NCBI GenBank assembly: GCA_028554755.1
Contig: JAPTOF010000003.1
Location: 1,716,501-1,780,500 of the forward strand
DNA from: Cordia subcordata
Taxonomy: Eukaryota; Streptophyta; Magnoliopsida; Boraginales; Cordiaceae
Reading direction: 5' to 3'
Length of the DNA stretch: 64,000 bases
Both the position numbers and the translations under genes were made by a program. Each line of letters begins with the position of its first letter. Positions within the stretch are counted from its first letter, which is position 1. The notes below the pieces were generated by a model. It saw only the letters and a list, made by a program, of their open reading frames with translations, made no database searches and was not told the DNA's origin. Positions 11,069-24,083 of the stretch are shown here, piece after piece.

Positions 11069-12810
11069 ATGGGGTGCAAACCATTAGATACGCTGAAGTG
11101 CAAGAAGGGGCTATGGTCTCCAGACGAAGACCAGAAGCTCAGAAACTACATTCTCCGGCATGGTCTAGACTGCTGGAGCTCTGTCCCTATCAAAGCTGGT
11201 GAGTTCACCTCATTACCTATCTGCTTTCAGAGATTAAGCTGCATGTTACACGCACCAGAATGCTACTACATTGTGTATTTCTCTTCTGTATACAACTCTC
11301 CGCATCTGTCTTGTATTGTCTCACACCAACATGAGGCGATAGCAGTGTATGTCGCTTGGACAAACAAGCATCTGCATGCATACCAGCTAGAAAATGCATT
11401 CACTTTAGGAGCTACATGCACATCAACAATCTTAGTTTAACCTCACCATCCATGTTACTAACATGAGACAATATGTTTTCGTGATTTACAAGCCTTTGGC
11501 TAGTAATGTTCATCTACAAAGAACATAATAACACAATGTCTGAAACATGAAATTTAGTACTAGAAACGGTTATCGTACAAAATAATCATGCGTAAGCTTT
11601 TGACTCGGTCATAATGAAGATGAGAAAAACAATACAGAAAAAGGGTAATTTCTTGCAACTTGAAATGCTACTTTCCTCCCTTTCCCCATGATTTCTTGCT
11701 GCGTAGTTCCATTAATTTATGAGACAAGCAAACTGCAGCTAGAAGTCTACGAGAATGATATGGAAGTTCCTGCAAAACCTGCATGTTCAATTGAAAGAGA
11801 TTGATGATGACCTCTTCCATTGTTTCAGTACTATTCTAGTTGTTTCCGATAAAAACTGATATCACATTTGACTTCGCGTTTGACCATCGTATATAATATA
11901 TTTCTTGCAGGTTTACAAAGGAGTGGCAAGAGCTGCAGATTAAGATGGGTTAATTATCTAAGGCCAGGGCTAAAGCAAGGACCATTTAGCATAGAAGAGC
12001 AAGAGACAATCCTCAGGCTTCATGGCATGCTAGGCAACAAGTAAACAAATCAGGGTTTTTTGACCTTTTCTTTTTTTTTTTTTTTTTAAATTCAAGAACA
12101 GGGATTTCATACTCTTTTTTTTTTTGGTTGGTTTGTCCAAAATATATCATGTTGAAAAGAAATTTTCATGAAGGAAATGGGCATAATTTCAAAATTTTAT
12201 GAAGGAAATAGGTATAATTTCACCAAGAACCCTGATAAGTAAAAAAATTTCAATTTCATGAATGTTTTCCTTGGTACACTTGACATGCAGGTGGTCTCAG
12301 ATAGCACAACATTTGCCTGGAAGAACTGATAATGAGATAAAAAACTATTGGCATTCTTATCTAAAGAAGAATAGAGCAAAACTGGGAGAGATTGGAACTC
12401 CACAGGCCTCTACTTTTACATCATTTGATAGCATGGAAGGATCACCGGGGTATACAAATCAGTCTTTTACCGGGATGAAATTTCCAAGAGAAGCTGGCAT
12501 AAGCAGCTTCCCGAAAGTAGTATTTTCTGAGTGGCTATTGCAGGATGAATTTTCCGTCCAAGTCTTGGGAAATTCAGGCTATCCATTTATTTCGAATAAT
12601 AATCTTGAACAACACAGTTCAAGATTTCAAGATCCGTTAATGCAGGATGTATTGCTCAATGAAGGGATGTTGTCTGGAAACCTTCACCAAGGGCTAAATG
12701 ATAGTTCTCCATGGCCACTCGAGTTCGAGTATCAGATGTTGGAGAGTGGTCTTTTCGAATTTAACCAAGGGGAAGTCAACATAGTTAGTGATGATGGTTC
12801 TAATTATTGA
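11069..12810 (+). CDS. LAF1-like: R2R3-MYB transcription factor, LAF1/MYB18-MYB19-MYB45 type
   Basis: Three exons, 11069-11198, 11911-12040 and 12291-12810, give 259 aa. The introns have the positions typical of R2R3-MYBs: phase 1 after IKAG and phase 2 inside the K of GNK. R2 has Trp at 16, 36 and 56; R3 has Phe69, Trp88 and Trp107. The recognition-helix regions are SGKSCRLRW and [11 protein letters not shown]. The start MGCKPL and the downstream motif [12 protein letters not shown] match LAF1-type proteins, which carry LFFSEWL at the same place; LAF1 is a nuclear activator in phytochrome A signalling in Arabidopsis. The Asp/Glu-rich C-terminus may be an activation region. The frame is intact. 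Function in this species is inferred from family only. Confidence 0.9.
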
Positions 12811-15270
12811 AGAATGATTAAAAAGCAACTTCAGGGATGATGGAATTTAAGTCAAGCCATGAACATTTGGACTTATAAGTCAGGGCACCAAATAGTCATT
12901 TCAGGATAGATGCATTTGGGTAGACAATAAAAAAGTCCAATTTTATGTTGTGTTTGTCGTATGCTTATCTGAAATCTGCGTATAAACACGGCATTAATGT
13001 AATTGTTCAAATGAGTTTCTTTCATAAGATGTAAATAGTGCAATAATAAAATTGCAAGGAGAAATCTATTAAAACTAGATATGAAAAGGCTGCTTTTAGT
13101 CATGTAGCCGCTATTCTATCATTGATCTGAATTCTGGGGATTCAACATCACCCGAGTAGCAAGAATTTTCTCTATTTTTTGCCCCTCTCTGTTGTTTTAG
13201 TGATGCTTATTTTTCGTAAAATTTAACATCTAGTATGTAAATCTTACTTAATTTCATATTTAATTTATGTATTTGGATATGTTGAGTTAAAATTTCAAAT
13301 CTAGGATTGTTTGTATGTTGTCAAATAGATTTAGGGCTTTGAATAATTTACTTGTAAACTATCTATGGCTTGTATATATGTGCTTTGTTTTACTTGCTTT
13401 AATAGCCTATTTCAAGTATGTCGATGAGCTTGCATTAGGGTTTCCATGAAAGAACACTTTAGCTATAATCATGTCTATGTGCTTATGTTATTGCCTCTTT
13501 GGATGAAAGCATGCTATAATCTTCATACATGTGAGTCATGAAACGTTTCTTTGACTTCAAATCAACTTGTCTATGAGTTATTTTGAGAATCCCCTTTTAA
13601 ACATGTATGAAATTGAGCCTTTAAAGGCTATACCATGTATGCAAGTTATGACATAATTCTATGGCTTCTAATTTACTTGTCTTTGAGTAATTAGGAAGTT
13701 CACTTGTTGAGCTTATGTGGAAATAAGCTTTAAATGCCATAATTGCTTGATATTATGCTTGGTTGTTGATTCATAATTGATGTTTAGGATAGATTGAGGG
13801 TTCTTTAGTTTTAAACCCAACTAATAGGGCTTCAAATGGTCTAACCCTACTTAGAATGACTTAATTCTTAGTTTTAAACCCAACTAATGACTTAGGCACT
13901 AAGTATAGAACAACCAACATTACCTAGAATATCTAAAAAGCTGGCCCTAAACCCTTAGGTCGTAAGGACCACGCTATACTCTAGGTAGTCGATGCCTAGG
14001 GATAGACTCGTATCGAGGCCATAAAGTTAATACGGTAGCTATTTGGATTTCTAGCATCAAGAGCACTCCCAACCCTTTATGCCATCATTCAAGCCCTAGC
14101 AAAGAAAGTGTAAAGTGCCCATAATCCAATAGGATTTACCCTAGGCTTCTCCATTAGTGTTTACGTCCTTCTTAGGTAGTTTGATTTCCATTTCACCATC
14201 ACACACGTTCACTTAGTTTAATAGTTTTGACTTTAGCATTAGATTACTTCCCTTGCATCTTCAGTGTCTAAAAAAACCTAAAAGAAGTTTAATTAGTTAT
14301 TTTGTAGCTTCTTAGGACACACTAGATTGTAGGAGCAAATCTAGTTTAGCCTCCTTGAAGATACGACCCTACACTCACACACTAGACGTCACACGTCCAT
14401 ATGTCCATTGATTTCCAATGAAATTAGTTCACACCTTTCCTTTCATTCTTTTAAAAGTACTCAATATCGAATTTATCTTATCATGTGGAGATAACTGATC
14501 TATGTTTGCGTGGAGAATTTGCATTTTTGTTGTGATCAGTAGGTGTATATATACTATTCAAATAAGACAGACTAATTATCACATCTATGAATTATATAAA
14601 GGTTTTGATCTTTTGGGTTCAACACTGAGTAGAGGACAAAACAATAAAAGAAAAATGAATACCTTAGAAATACTTGCCAACTCAAATAATCAAAATTTAT
14701 AATTCATTTGGGGCAAGTTTCACAAATATTTCAGAAAGTGTTAATTTAGTCTCTATTATTTCAAAAGTAATATATTTGGTCCCAATTATTTTAATAATCA
14801 CCAATTTATTTCTCAATGTTTGCAAAAGTGACGTAATTGATTTCCATCTTAACTCTAAAAATGGTCATGTGATGGTCATTCTAAAAGAACATTTTTTTGG
14901 AAACAAAAAAAAAAAAAGAAAAGAAAACAACCCAAATGAGCCCTTAGGCGACATTTGTGTGGAAGGGTAATATGGACAATTCCAAAGAAGCCAAAGTGTC
15001 TTGGGCTGAAGTTTGCTAACCTAAGGATAAGGACAGCTTGGATATCTGCAAGATATTGCAGACATCAATGCCATACATTGCTTTGCTCAAGCAATTCTAG
15101 TATCCATCTATTGTTATATGTTAAAATAAAATTAAATGCACCACAAGGCTTCTCTCTCATTTTGCAACCAATTAAATTTAGCCATGCATCATCCCCACTC
15201 TTCTATTATACTATGTCGTATCTGCTGCATTGATTACTTTTTTTTTCTTTTTCAAATTTTTTATTGTACT
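12811..15270. other. Intergenic, repeat-like, no gene
   Basis: The 3' flank of the MYB gene leads into sequence that looks like decayed retroelement: the phrase AGTTTTAAACCCAACTAAT is repeated at about 13818 and 13880, and CTTGAAGATACGACCCTACA occurs near 14360. No LTR boundary with a target duplication could be fixed. At 14730-14890 there is a dispersed-repeat-like stretch (TTAGTCTCTATTATTTCAAA) resembling 61040-61320. No open frame is convincing. Confidence 0.5.
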
Positions 15271-17041
15271 TGTTGCCTAGAGAATGAATCCAAGAGGGGA
15301 GGGGGGTTGAATTGGATTATTAGTACAAATTTGCACTTAAAACTCTTAACAAATATTTCAAGTAAAAGTACATACAAAATTTAAAGTAAGTACTTGAAAT
15401 ATAAAAAGTATAGGGTTAAGAAGATCAAACGCAACGATTTAAAGTGGTTCGAACTCCCGAGAGCCTAGTCCACTACCTAACGTCTTCCCTTAGGGTTTCA
15501 GAAACTTAACTAGTGAAATGGCTTCTTGCTTAGTACATTGTAGAAGCATAGAACGCTGATCACAACCACAAGGACCACACGTATAAGTCCAATATTTGAG
15601 GATTTCAACCCTTCACTCTTGAGCGAAGTTCCTCACAACTATGCTACCCAAAAATAAAGAAACTCACACTCAATATAATAGTAGAGATTTTGAAATACAA
15701 GAACTTCTTGTGAGCAAATGCACAAAGGTATTTAAACCTTCCTATGTTGCTCTAAGTAGATAAGCAATTTATATGCTCAAGAACTTGATCAATGAATGCT
15801 AATAATATGCAATCAATGAAGTAAGATTGCAGAAAAGATAGTGTATTGAATGCTTAGAAAGCTTGTAGATATATTTTGATCAAGTTATACCTAAGTTGGG
15901 AGGAGAGGGGTGTATTTATAAGTCCAAAAATTAAGTCTCCCAATGGTGAAATTTTAAAGACAACTCAGAGGAGCTACCAGAACACTCTACCGGTCGACCC
16001 CCTGGGTATGCCGATAGTTCCAGTAGGCAAAAGGGTCATACCAAAACACTATACCGGTCGACCGGTAGGCTCTTTCGGTAGAGCAATAATGCTCACTATT
16101 TTTTCCGGAGCACAGAGCCGGTCGACTGCCTGTGTAGGTCGGTAGTTGCAGAAAATGCTGAAAAAGATGTTTTAACTTTTTACCAAAAAGTTACTATACA
16201 TCTAATCAACAGTAAAACGTTTTTCTCAGAATTATATAGCTCAAGGTAACCACTATTCATATAAGATCAAGTCAATAATAAATGCTAACACCAACTTATC
16301 TTCCAAATAATAAATGCAAGATCAAATCAACCTAAAATAAGATTTTCAAATTTTATGCATGGAAAAAGCTTTTACATCAAATAGTTTTATCTAATAGGTA
16401 ATAGTCTTATACAAGAATACTCATTTACATATAGTGCAAACTTTATACTCAAAATAGTGTACTTTTATTGCAGAGCTATGCAATATATATATACACACAC
16501 ACACATACATGCATACATATATATATACACACACACACACACATACATATAAGCACATATGTCTATCAAAGTATCAAATACCAATATACTAGATAATACT
16601 ATAGTGCATGCAGCTCCATAATGCAAAAATATAGACTTCAAAGCTAAATTTTCTACAGGAAAAGTTGTTTTGAATGCAAATGAAAGCATGTGCACATATA
16701 ATAATAAGTTTAAGAGAATAGAAAGGATATATAATTATGTATTACGGAGAAAAGATGATCAAGTATAAGAGAACAAGACTTATGAACAATGTACTAAGTT
16801 TATTGAGCTCATAGCATTTGTTTATGTATTAATATCAACTTAACATAAGACTAAAAGAAGAAAAGAATTATAACTACAAGTTACCCAAGCTTCATGAACC
16901 ATGCTCTATCTCTTTTTCTTTGCTCCAATAATGCTTCAAGATATACAATATTCTTAAAAATAATAGTAATTAGATAATATAGAAATACAATTGTGGCATT
17001 ATTAAAATATAATTAACATATATTAAACCAAGTTTTCAACA
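15271..17041 (-). mobile_element. Solo LTR (copy 1, minus orientation)
   Basis: A 1771-bp sequence starting TGTTGCC and ending TTCAACA (TG...CA), with a perfect 5-bp duplication GTACT at 15266-15270 and 17042-17046. Near one end is GAGGGGAGGGGGGTTGAATT, the counterpart of a similar block in the other two LTRs. CCGGTCGACC motifs occur at about 15990-16130, and a TATA-like TATAAATACA (minus strand) at about 15912. No internal retrotransposon coding region is adjacent. Confidence 0.7.
16484..16552. repeat. TA/CA microsatellite
   Basis: Alternating (TA)n and (CA)n runs with CATACATG interruptions, inside solo LTR copy 1. Confidence 0.8.
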
Positions 17042-17408
17042 GTACTAATGCATTGTTCCTTCCTAAATATTGCACAACATTCTATAAACATCTTGCTATT
17101 TGACATATATTAATGTATTGCGAGGAAAAAAATTAAAATTTTAAAGCCGAGATAAAATTTTAAAATTGTACTATTTGATAGATATTATTGTATTGCAAAA
17201 AAAAAAAAGAATTTAACACTTTAAACTTGTACTATGCAATGTCTGCCATTTAGCCAAATGTTTCACGTATGTAATGGTTGGAAAAAGGATAGATCTAGAG
17301 TATTTAACACAACCGTTCATTCTTGTAACCTAATTTTTTGTTCCCAAAAAATACAAAATCCCTTTTTTCAATCAAAAGAAACATACCTATGATAAATTGA
17401 AGAATTAA

Positions 17409-18774
17409 TGTTGACTAAATACTTATTATTGATTTTGATGATGAAAAATTTGATATGCATTATTGATAAATATGATAATGTTACTAAAAAGCATCTTTTG
17501 AGTGTTAAATATAAATTGTAAAGATAGATGCTTAGAAGATGAAGGAAAATAAGCCACGAACAACATTATATGTCAAAGAGCTCAAAAGTTGTAGAAAAGA
17601 AGATAAGAAGTCATAAGGCGGAGAAGAAGCATCATAAGAGGTACCAGAGACATTGCTCTTTCTGAAATACCTTAGATTCACAAGTAATAAGCTCAAACCT
17701 CCATCTTTTTCATGACTTCCATTTAATCTCATGAATATTGTCTTTCAAATAGCACAACAATGTTTTGAATGCATATATAGCACAACATATGTTTTGGAAT
17801 GGGCCCAAGCTTTGAAAATTTGTTTAACAGAATGTTTTGAGTGTTTACAAAGTGTTTTGAGTTGATTTAGTGTTATAAATGTTTGTCAAAATTTGATTCA
17901 GACTTATTTGGTTTTGCTTCAGCTTTTCTGTGGTGGCCGGACCCCCTAGCCGGTCGACCGACTGACTAGGGAGGTTGCTCAGCCAAAACAAAAAAGGAAT
18001 GATGAAGCCGGACCCCCTAGCCGGTCGATCGACTAAGGCATTTGGCCTAATTAGTTAAGCAAAGGGGTAAGCTGGTTGACCGGGTGAGTTCTGCATTACA
18101 TGCACTAGCCATTTTATTACCGTTCAACCCCAAATTCATTTCTCTCTTCACCTACCAAACCCTACCACAAAATCTCTCTTTAAATACTCATCCAAACTTA
18201 CTTAAAATCATTAATCCAAGCTTGTAAAATCTAAAATCATCATTCAATTGTTGAAATCTTTAAGCTACACTTGTGAAATCTTTAAGCTTTTAGGAGCTTT
18301 GCTTGCTATATTTTCTTGTAAGAAGAACCAATCTTTGTTTCATTATTTTCACACTTTTTTTAGTTGTATACACACTTAAATAACTTGAAAATATTGTGAG
18401 AACATTTGGTAAACTTTCAAGGAGTGTGGAAAAATCCTAAAGAAGAAATTTCTTGGGCTCTTTGAGAAGTGGTCTCAAAGAGTTGTATAACTTGGTTTTG
18501 CTTCACCAAAAGTTGAAGAAACATTTTAGTGAAGATTGTTGAACTCTTAAAGGGAGCATCCTTAGACAGTGGATGTAGACTCAGGCGAACCACCTAAAAA
18601 TCGTTTGTCTTCCTACTATCTACTTTTCATTTACATTATTTACTTGATTGATATCTTTGTGTTTGATATTTTGCTTAAGAAAAATTGTTTAATTTTTTGG
18701 TGAATTTTTAAAGACGAAAATTTTTAGATATCTTAATTCACCCCCTCCCCCATCTTAAGATATTTACACCTACA
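17409..18774 (+). mobile_element. Solo LTR (copy 2, plus orientation)
   Basis: A 1366-bp sequence starting TGTTGAC and ending CACCTACA, flanked by a perfect 5-bp duplication ATTAA (17404-17408 and 18775-18779). The 5' end has ATTGATTTTGATGATGA. The middle has repeated CCGGACCCCCTAGCCGGTCG blocks (about 17938 and 18009), and a TATA-like TTTAAATACT lies at about 18180. The 3' end has AATTCACCCCCTCCCCC. It carries no coding sequence, so it is best read as recombination of a full element to a single LTR. Confidence 0.8.
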
Positions 18775-18779
18775 ATTAA

Positions 18780-19445
18780 TTTCTTAATAAAATTGATTCA
18801 CCTTCAATTTGTATAAAATATAAAATAAAAAATTATATATCATACCCAACATCACGCAGGGCTTAGACTACTATGTGTATATTTTCGATCTTTGAACTCT
18901 TTTGCTCTTGTTTGGCAAAACTAGATGTTTATGTACCTTAGAACAGTTACATGTGTTTGATAAATTAGTTAATAAATATAAAATAATGTGAAAAATTATT
19001 GGCATCAAATTATTATTACTATTACTGTTATGATGGTTATAATGGTTTTTTATTATTTAAAAGTATTCTATTTTATAATTAGATATGTTGTATTATAATT
19101 ATGTTTTTTTATTGAAGTAAGGTAAAATAATTTTTTGATTGTTGCAACAATACTATAAAATAAAATTTTCTAATAGATCCAAAGTTCCCTTTTTTACGGC
19201 AGAAAAATAGTATATGGAGTAATGAGATTTACATTTTTTTCAGCAAATACTGATGTTGATAGAATTTGAAATTGATTATTAGATTTATATTTGTAAAAAA
19301 ACAAAAGATTAAATTGTAGAAATATTAGAAGGATAAAAGGAAAAAGATTGGGATGTGGGTAGTATTGCCAAAAAAAGTTGAAATACTAAAACCTTGTATG
19401 AAATATTAAAATTTTTATGTTTATGTAAAGGTACTCCAAACACTA
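18780..19445. other. Intergenic, AT-rich, nothing recognised
   Basis: Low-complexity AT-rich DNA with no open frame of interest and no clear terminal repeats. Confidence 0.5.
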
Positions 19446-20009
19446 AGGTGGTGATTGGTATACAAAAATAGGTTAGAAATGAAATGAAATTTTTGACTCT
19501 CTTCTAAATCCCATATTTAGTATGAGTAATGAGTCAACGAATTACATTCCCAAGGGTATCCAATTCCTATGGATATGGGAATAGCCATTCCTGACCAAAC
19601 CTATGGGAATGACTCATTCCCATATTTGTGGGAATGAGATTTTATGGTCAAATGACTAAAATAATTTTTCAAAAATTAACATTTAGCATTTTGCATTAAA
19701 AATAAAAATAAAAAAAATAAATTTAAAAATAAAAATATAATTTTAAAATAACAAATAAAAATTTTAAAAATAAAAAATGAAAAATAGAAAATAAAAATAA
19801 AATTTAAATTTAAAATAAAATAAGAAATAAAAATAAAATAGAATAAAACAATAAAAATAAATTTAGAACCAACACACCCATTTCTACCATTATTCCTTGA
19901 GTATATCAAGCATGGTATATTCATTACCAAGTCCATCCCGTTCCCAAGCTCATTCCATTCTTTAGTTCATTTTGTTCTTGTTAAATTCATTCTGTCTTAT
20001 CAATCGCTA
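19446..20009. mobile_element. MITE-like element with GGTGATTGGTAT-type ends
   Basis: The left end GGTGGTGATTGGTATAC is similar, inverted, to the right end around TCTTATCAATCGCTAC, with TAA outside on the left and TTA on the right. Inside are inverted arms of the GGGAATGACTCATTCCC type and a long A/T run at 19700-19860. It is non-coding. Confidence 0.45.
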
Positions 20010-20568
20010 CTTAATAAAAGTTACCTGAAAAAAATACTCAAAATATTATTTTACTAAGTGACTATAATTTGGATGAAGTGGTACTTTTAGCAATCAAAAG
20101 GCTAAAAGTTATTTGAAAAAACTATTTTTTCAGTGTTGACAAACAAGAGTTTGTTTTGTTATTGGGTGAAAAAAGTGTGTGGTTAGATATAGGAGCACTT
20201 GGAGTAGTCCCTATATCTGGCAATGTAACCCTGGACTTGGCGAAAGTGACTGAAATGGCGACAGTGACTGAAGTAGAGGGAGCTTTTATTGTTTAATTGA
20301 TTAGGCATGAGATTGGTGATCCAATGGATAAATGTTGATTTAGGCTTGGCGGTTGCCATTTGGTAACATTATGGAGTTTGCCACACAATATAATTTTGTG
20401 CTTCCGAAGGTTTATTACGTACAAAGTCTGTTTCTTGCCAAACTAAGGAGAAGACTTATGGGAAGAAAGATAAGAAGGATATTAAAGTTCTTTGACTTCT
20501 ATTTCACCTATGGCGCATGTAAGAGCATGTTTTCATTATGGGGTTTGTAAATTTGGATAACTTCGTTA
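20010..20568. other. Intergenic, nothing firm
   Basis: The open frame 20353-20550 (plus strand) has no recognised homology and no flanking gene structure; I do not call it a gene. Confidence 0.4.
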
Positions 20569-20806
20569 TGGGTTTTATTTAGATTGAGTTTTTTCAAAAG
20601 TATTTTTTTTATAATAATTTTAATAATTTTTTAAAAGAATTTTTTTAAAAAAAAATTAAAAATTCTGACTTCTGAAAACATTTTATTTGAGTATTTTTTG
20701 AAGTTTTAACTTTTCTAAAATCCAAGACAAATAGTTATTGTAAAAAATAAAAAATAAAAAAAATATTTTTTTTTTAAAAAAAGGCCAATCTAGATATATC
20801 TGTAGT
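20569..20806. mobile_element. Tourist/Harbinger-like MITE (copy C, decayed)
   Basis: A TTA target site at 20566-20568 is followed by GGGTTTTATTTAGATTGAG and the family interior (AAAATTCTGACTTCTGAAAA). The right end is decayed near AAGGCCAATCTAGA, so the right boundary is approximate. Confidence 0.5.
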
Positions 20807-21074
20807 TAGGGTTGCATTTTGCATCAACATGAAAAGGAAACATACTGACCCCGAGCCGACTTAGTCTCTCACAGACCAATGTTTAAAACCTTTTTGCCAA
20901 ATATTATGCACAAAATATAAAACTTTGTTACTTGATTGAAACAGTCTCCATTGCTTGCTTTTACGGAAATGAAGGAAAATTTATAGATTTCAGAGGTAGT
21001 ATAACCGAACGAGAGGATTCAAAAACTTATTCTCTTAGTAGTTTCCAACAATAGAGAACAGAGATTCACTTAAA

Positions 21075-21418
21075 GTTAGGGGTGGCAAAACGTATTGAGC
21101 CCCGCGAGTCGAACTGCCTAATCGCCAAAAAAGAGGATTAGAATCGAGAGTTCAATGACTCACTAGACAAATAGGTCAACTCACAAACTCATCAAAATGA
21201 ACCATTTAACCCACTGAAATGATCTGTGCACCCGCCTAACTCACTAAAATGACCCGCGAACTCACTTAACCAGCCAAAGGACCTGCAGAACCCACAAAAA
21301 ACGACCCATGAATCCGCCAAAGAGACCTATTTAACCCGTCAAAATAGCTCGCCTAATCCACCGGATAAATGGGTTAACCCGACCCGTCGACCCGTGGATA
21401 CATGTTTGTGAGCTCTGC
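21075..21418. repeat. Degenerate ACCCGC-type repeat block
   Basis: Starts at AGGGGTGGCAAAACG and contains repeated phrases such as CCCGCCTAACTCACTAAAAT and ACCCATGAATCCGCC, ending in AACCCGACCCGTCGACCCG. This composition is common in plant non-autonomous hAT-type elements. Boundaries were not established. Confidence 0.45.
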
Positions 21419-22073
21419 CAAGGGTGGAGACAGGGGTTGGAGGGGAGCCTGGCCCCCAAGCCTTTATAAATTCCTTTTATTCTAAATTTTTATTTTTTTA
21501 AAATATGTGTGAAACTTCTTAATTAACTAAAAAAATCTTAATTTAAGTATATAGTGATGCGCATTGATTCAACTTTTATCTTCTATTTTTTGTCTAATTA
21601 ATTAAAATATTTAAGTCGAGATAAAAGAAAATGAATTAGAAATAGGCCCAAGGCTTATATTTTTATTGAACAATAGTAGAAATTCATAATTTCTTTCACT
21701 GTACTAATTTATTTTTTGTTTTTGTGTCTAAACAACAACTATAAAACAAGTTTTTTAATTAAAATTTTTATTTTACTGAAAAATAATTTTATTACAAATA
21801 GTTTGGTTATCGATATCGAATAAGAAATTGTATAAATGTTCATATTATTGATAAATACTGTTATATGGAAGAGATATGAGCACAACATTGACTAAAATAA
21901 TAAATGTTTCTTTACGAAATCTTATATTATTTTTTGAAAATACTATTCTTTATAGATACTATTAAATAATATTTAGTGGCCATCTAGACTTTACGCTTGT
22001 TTAATATTTAATATCATCAATCTTCTTAATTTAATATTTGCACCCCAATGTTAAATTCTTGTCTCCACCCCTG
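21419..22073. mobile_element. hAT-like non-autonomous element
   Basis: The left end CAAGGGTGGAGACAGGGG and the inverted right end CAGGGGTGGAGACAAGAA match at 14 of 18 bases and have the CARRG start usual for hAT elements. About 655 bp, AT-rich, without coding sequence. No clear 8-bp duplication was seen. Confidence 0.5.
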
Positions 22074-22399
22074 CTTAGAGTATGTTGGGTTAACCTAATT
22101 TTTAAGTGTTTATAAGTAAATAATAAATAAGTAGAGATGTGTATAGATAATATATGCTTATAAACAGCTAATATATTTGGTAAATAAGTGTCTATAAGTG
22201 GGAATAATAATTAAAAAGATTGAAAATCACATATCATTAATTATAAATGGTCAGAAAGTAAATTTTTGAACAACAAAAAAGTATTTCCAAATGATTTGAC
22301 CAATTAGTTTATAAGCTCTAAAAAAAATAAGCTGTTGCTTTAAAAAAAAAAGCTATTATCTGCAGCTTTTTTTTTTTTTCCTTCCAGCTCATAAGCTAA

Positions 22400-22651
22400 C
22401 AAAAAGTACTTATTAAGAAGGTCACTAGGAAGAAAGTTGAAGAGAAAGAGGAGATCCTACAAAAAATTTTGGAAAACCTGGATGCAATTGAAGTAAAACA
22501 AGACGTAATGGGAGCAAAAATAGCCGCCACGGAGGCAAACCAAAGAAATTGGGGGGGGGGGGGTTTGGGGTGGTTCAAGGGTAGCAAGTAGAATTAAATT
22601 TGAAAAAAAAAATTGTGTGGAGATGCTTGTTTTGGTGTTTTAAGTTTTTGT
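22400..22651 (+). pseudogene. Coiled-coil ORF fragment without start codon
   Basis: An open frame without an initial Met reads KKVEEKEEILQKILENLD and then AIEVKQDVMGAKIAATEANQ, a strongly heptad-like charged coiled coil. A G homopolymer at about 22551-22563 is then read as a Gly run, and a stop follows at 22649. A pyrimidine-rich CCTTCCAG just upstream could be a splice acceptor, but a stop lies between it and the open frame. It resembles the coiled coil of a retroelement Gag or a gene fragment carried by a transposon. The family is not identified. Confidence 0.3.
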
Positions 22652-23853
22652 TATATATTTTCAATGAAATCTCATAGATATGAAATTCAAAGTAGAGTAT
22701 ATCCCATGTAATACATGGGCAAATGCATGTTTTTCATCTATTTATTTATTATTTATAATAAATTTTTGAATTTTAATTGATGATGTAATATAAATATATA
22801 TTCGAAAATTTATTGTTTGTTAGTTTTTAATACTAATCATGTATTGAAATATATGACTTTATATAGGGATTACAAAATAAGAAAAAAAATGATAGGATTA
22901 ATCTAAGTGTATCACTTTTAAATATTATAGTTAAAAGAAATATAATATATATTTTCAAATGTTCTATAAAAGTAATATACAAAGTCATGTATTCTATTTT
23001 CAAAATAAGCTTATTTTTAATCTCCAAGATATAAACATACAATTGTATTAGAAATGTAAAAATTTATCATTCTAGTTACTTATGAAGGAAAAGTCAAATT
23101 ATCAATATTTAATTTTGAATAGAGACCATATTTTTTCAATAACAAAAATAATTAGAAGAGTTTGAATAAAAATTATCTAATAATTGAAAAACTATTTATA
23201 ATTCAAAAATCCATTAAAATGTCATATAAAGTTCAGGAATTCAAGTAAGATATAATATGTAATAAAAGTATGATATATTACACCCATACGATACACAGAA
23301 CAAATTAGTATTTTTATTGTCTTTATTTATTATTGATAGTTAATTTTCATATTTTTTGTAAAATGAAATAAACTTGGAAAAAAATAATGGAAGTATACAA
23401 AAGGGGGTAATATATATACATAAATACTAATTTAGTTGACCAAAAATATAATGTTGAATTATTTACAAATAACTAAATTATGAAATTGTTTATAATTGAA
23501 CATATATCGTTATTTTCGATTAGGAAATAAAATAATTGTATGAATATGACTTTAATTAGTATAAATTACTTGAATTTAAAAATATTGCTCAATTTAGGTA
23601 TAAAATGAATTAATACAAATAAATTTTGAAGAGAAAAAAAACTTGCATGAGAAGAGAACATGTGGCTTTTTTTAACATGTACCTTAATTTATATATTTAT
23701 ATATAGATTACTTGCTGTGAAACTTTTTGGACTTTAGGGTTTTTCCTTTTTGTCTATTCTCTTCTAGATTTTCGAAATCTGGACATTTCTCATGTTATGG
23801 AGTCTTTTCCATACTTGCATTCCTTTGTTATGGTAGTTAAACATAGATTCTAA
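22652..23853. other. Intergenic, very AT-rich, no gene
   Basis: AT-rich sequence with stops in all frames and no boundary features recognised. Confidence 0.5.
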
Positions 23854-24083
23854 GGGCTTGTTTGGATTTGTTTTTTTCAAAAGCGCTTTTTTTAACAATT
23901 TTTGAAAAATAATTTTTTTTAAGAAGCTGAAAATTCTGATTTCTAAAAAAAGCTGTATTTAAACTTTTTTCAGAGTTTTAGTTTTTTTGGAAGCCAGATC
24001 AAATAATTATTACCAATTTAATATAATTTTTTCAAAAAAAAAAGTGTTTTTTACTGAAAAAAAATGTCAATTCAAACAGACCC
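23854..24083. mobile_element. Tourist/Harbinger-like MITE (copy D)
   Basis: A 230-bp element, GGGCTTGTTTGGATTTG to TCAATTCAAACAGACCC, flanked by TAA at 23851-23853 and 24084-24086. The interior has the family signature AAGCTGAAAATTCTGATTTC. Confidence 0.75.

Noticed and set aside
13200..14400. Fourth LTR between the LAF1-like gene and solo LTR copy 1
   Set aside because: The sequence looks retroelement-like, but no TG...CA ends with matching flanking duplication could be found by eye.
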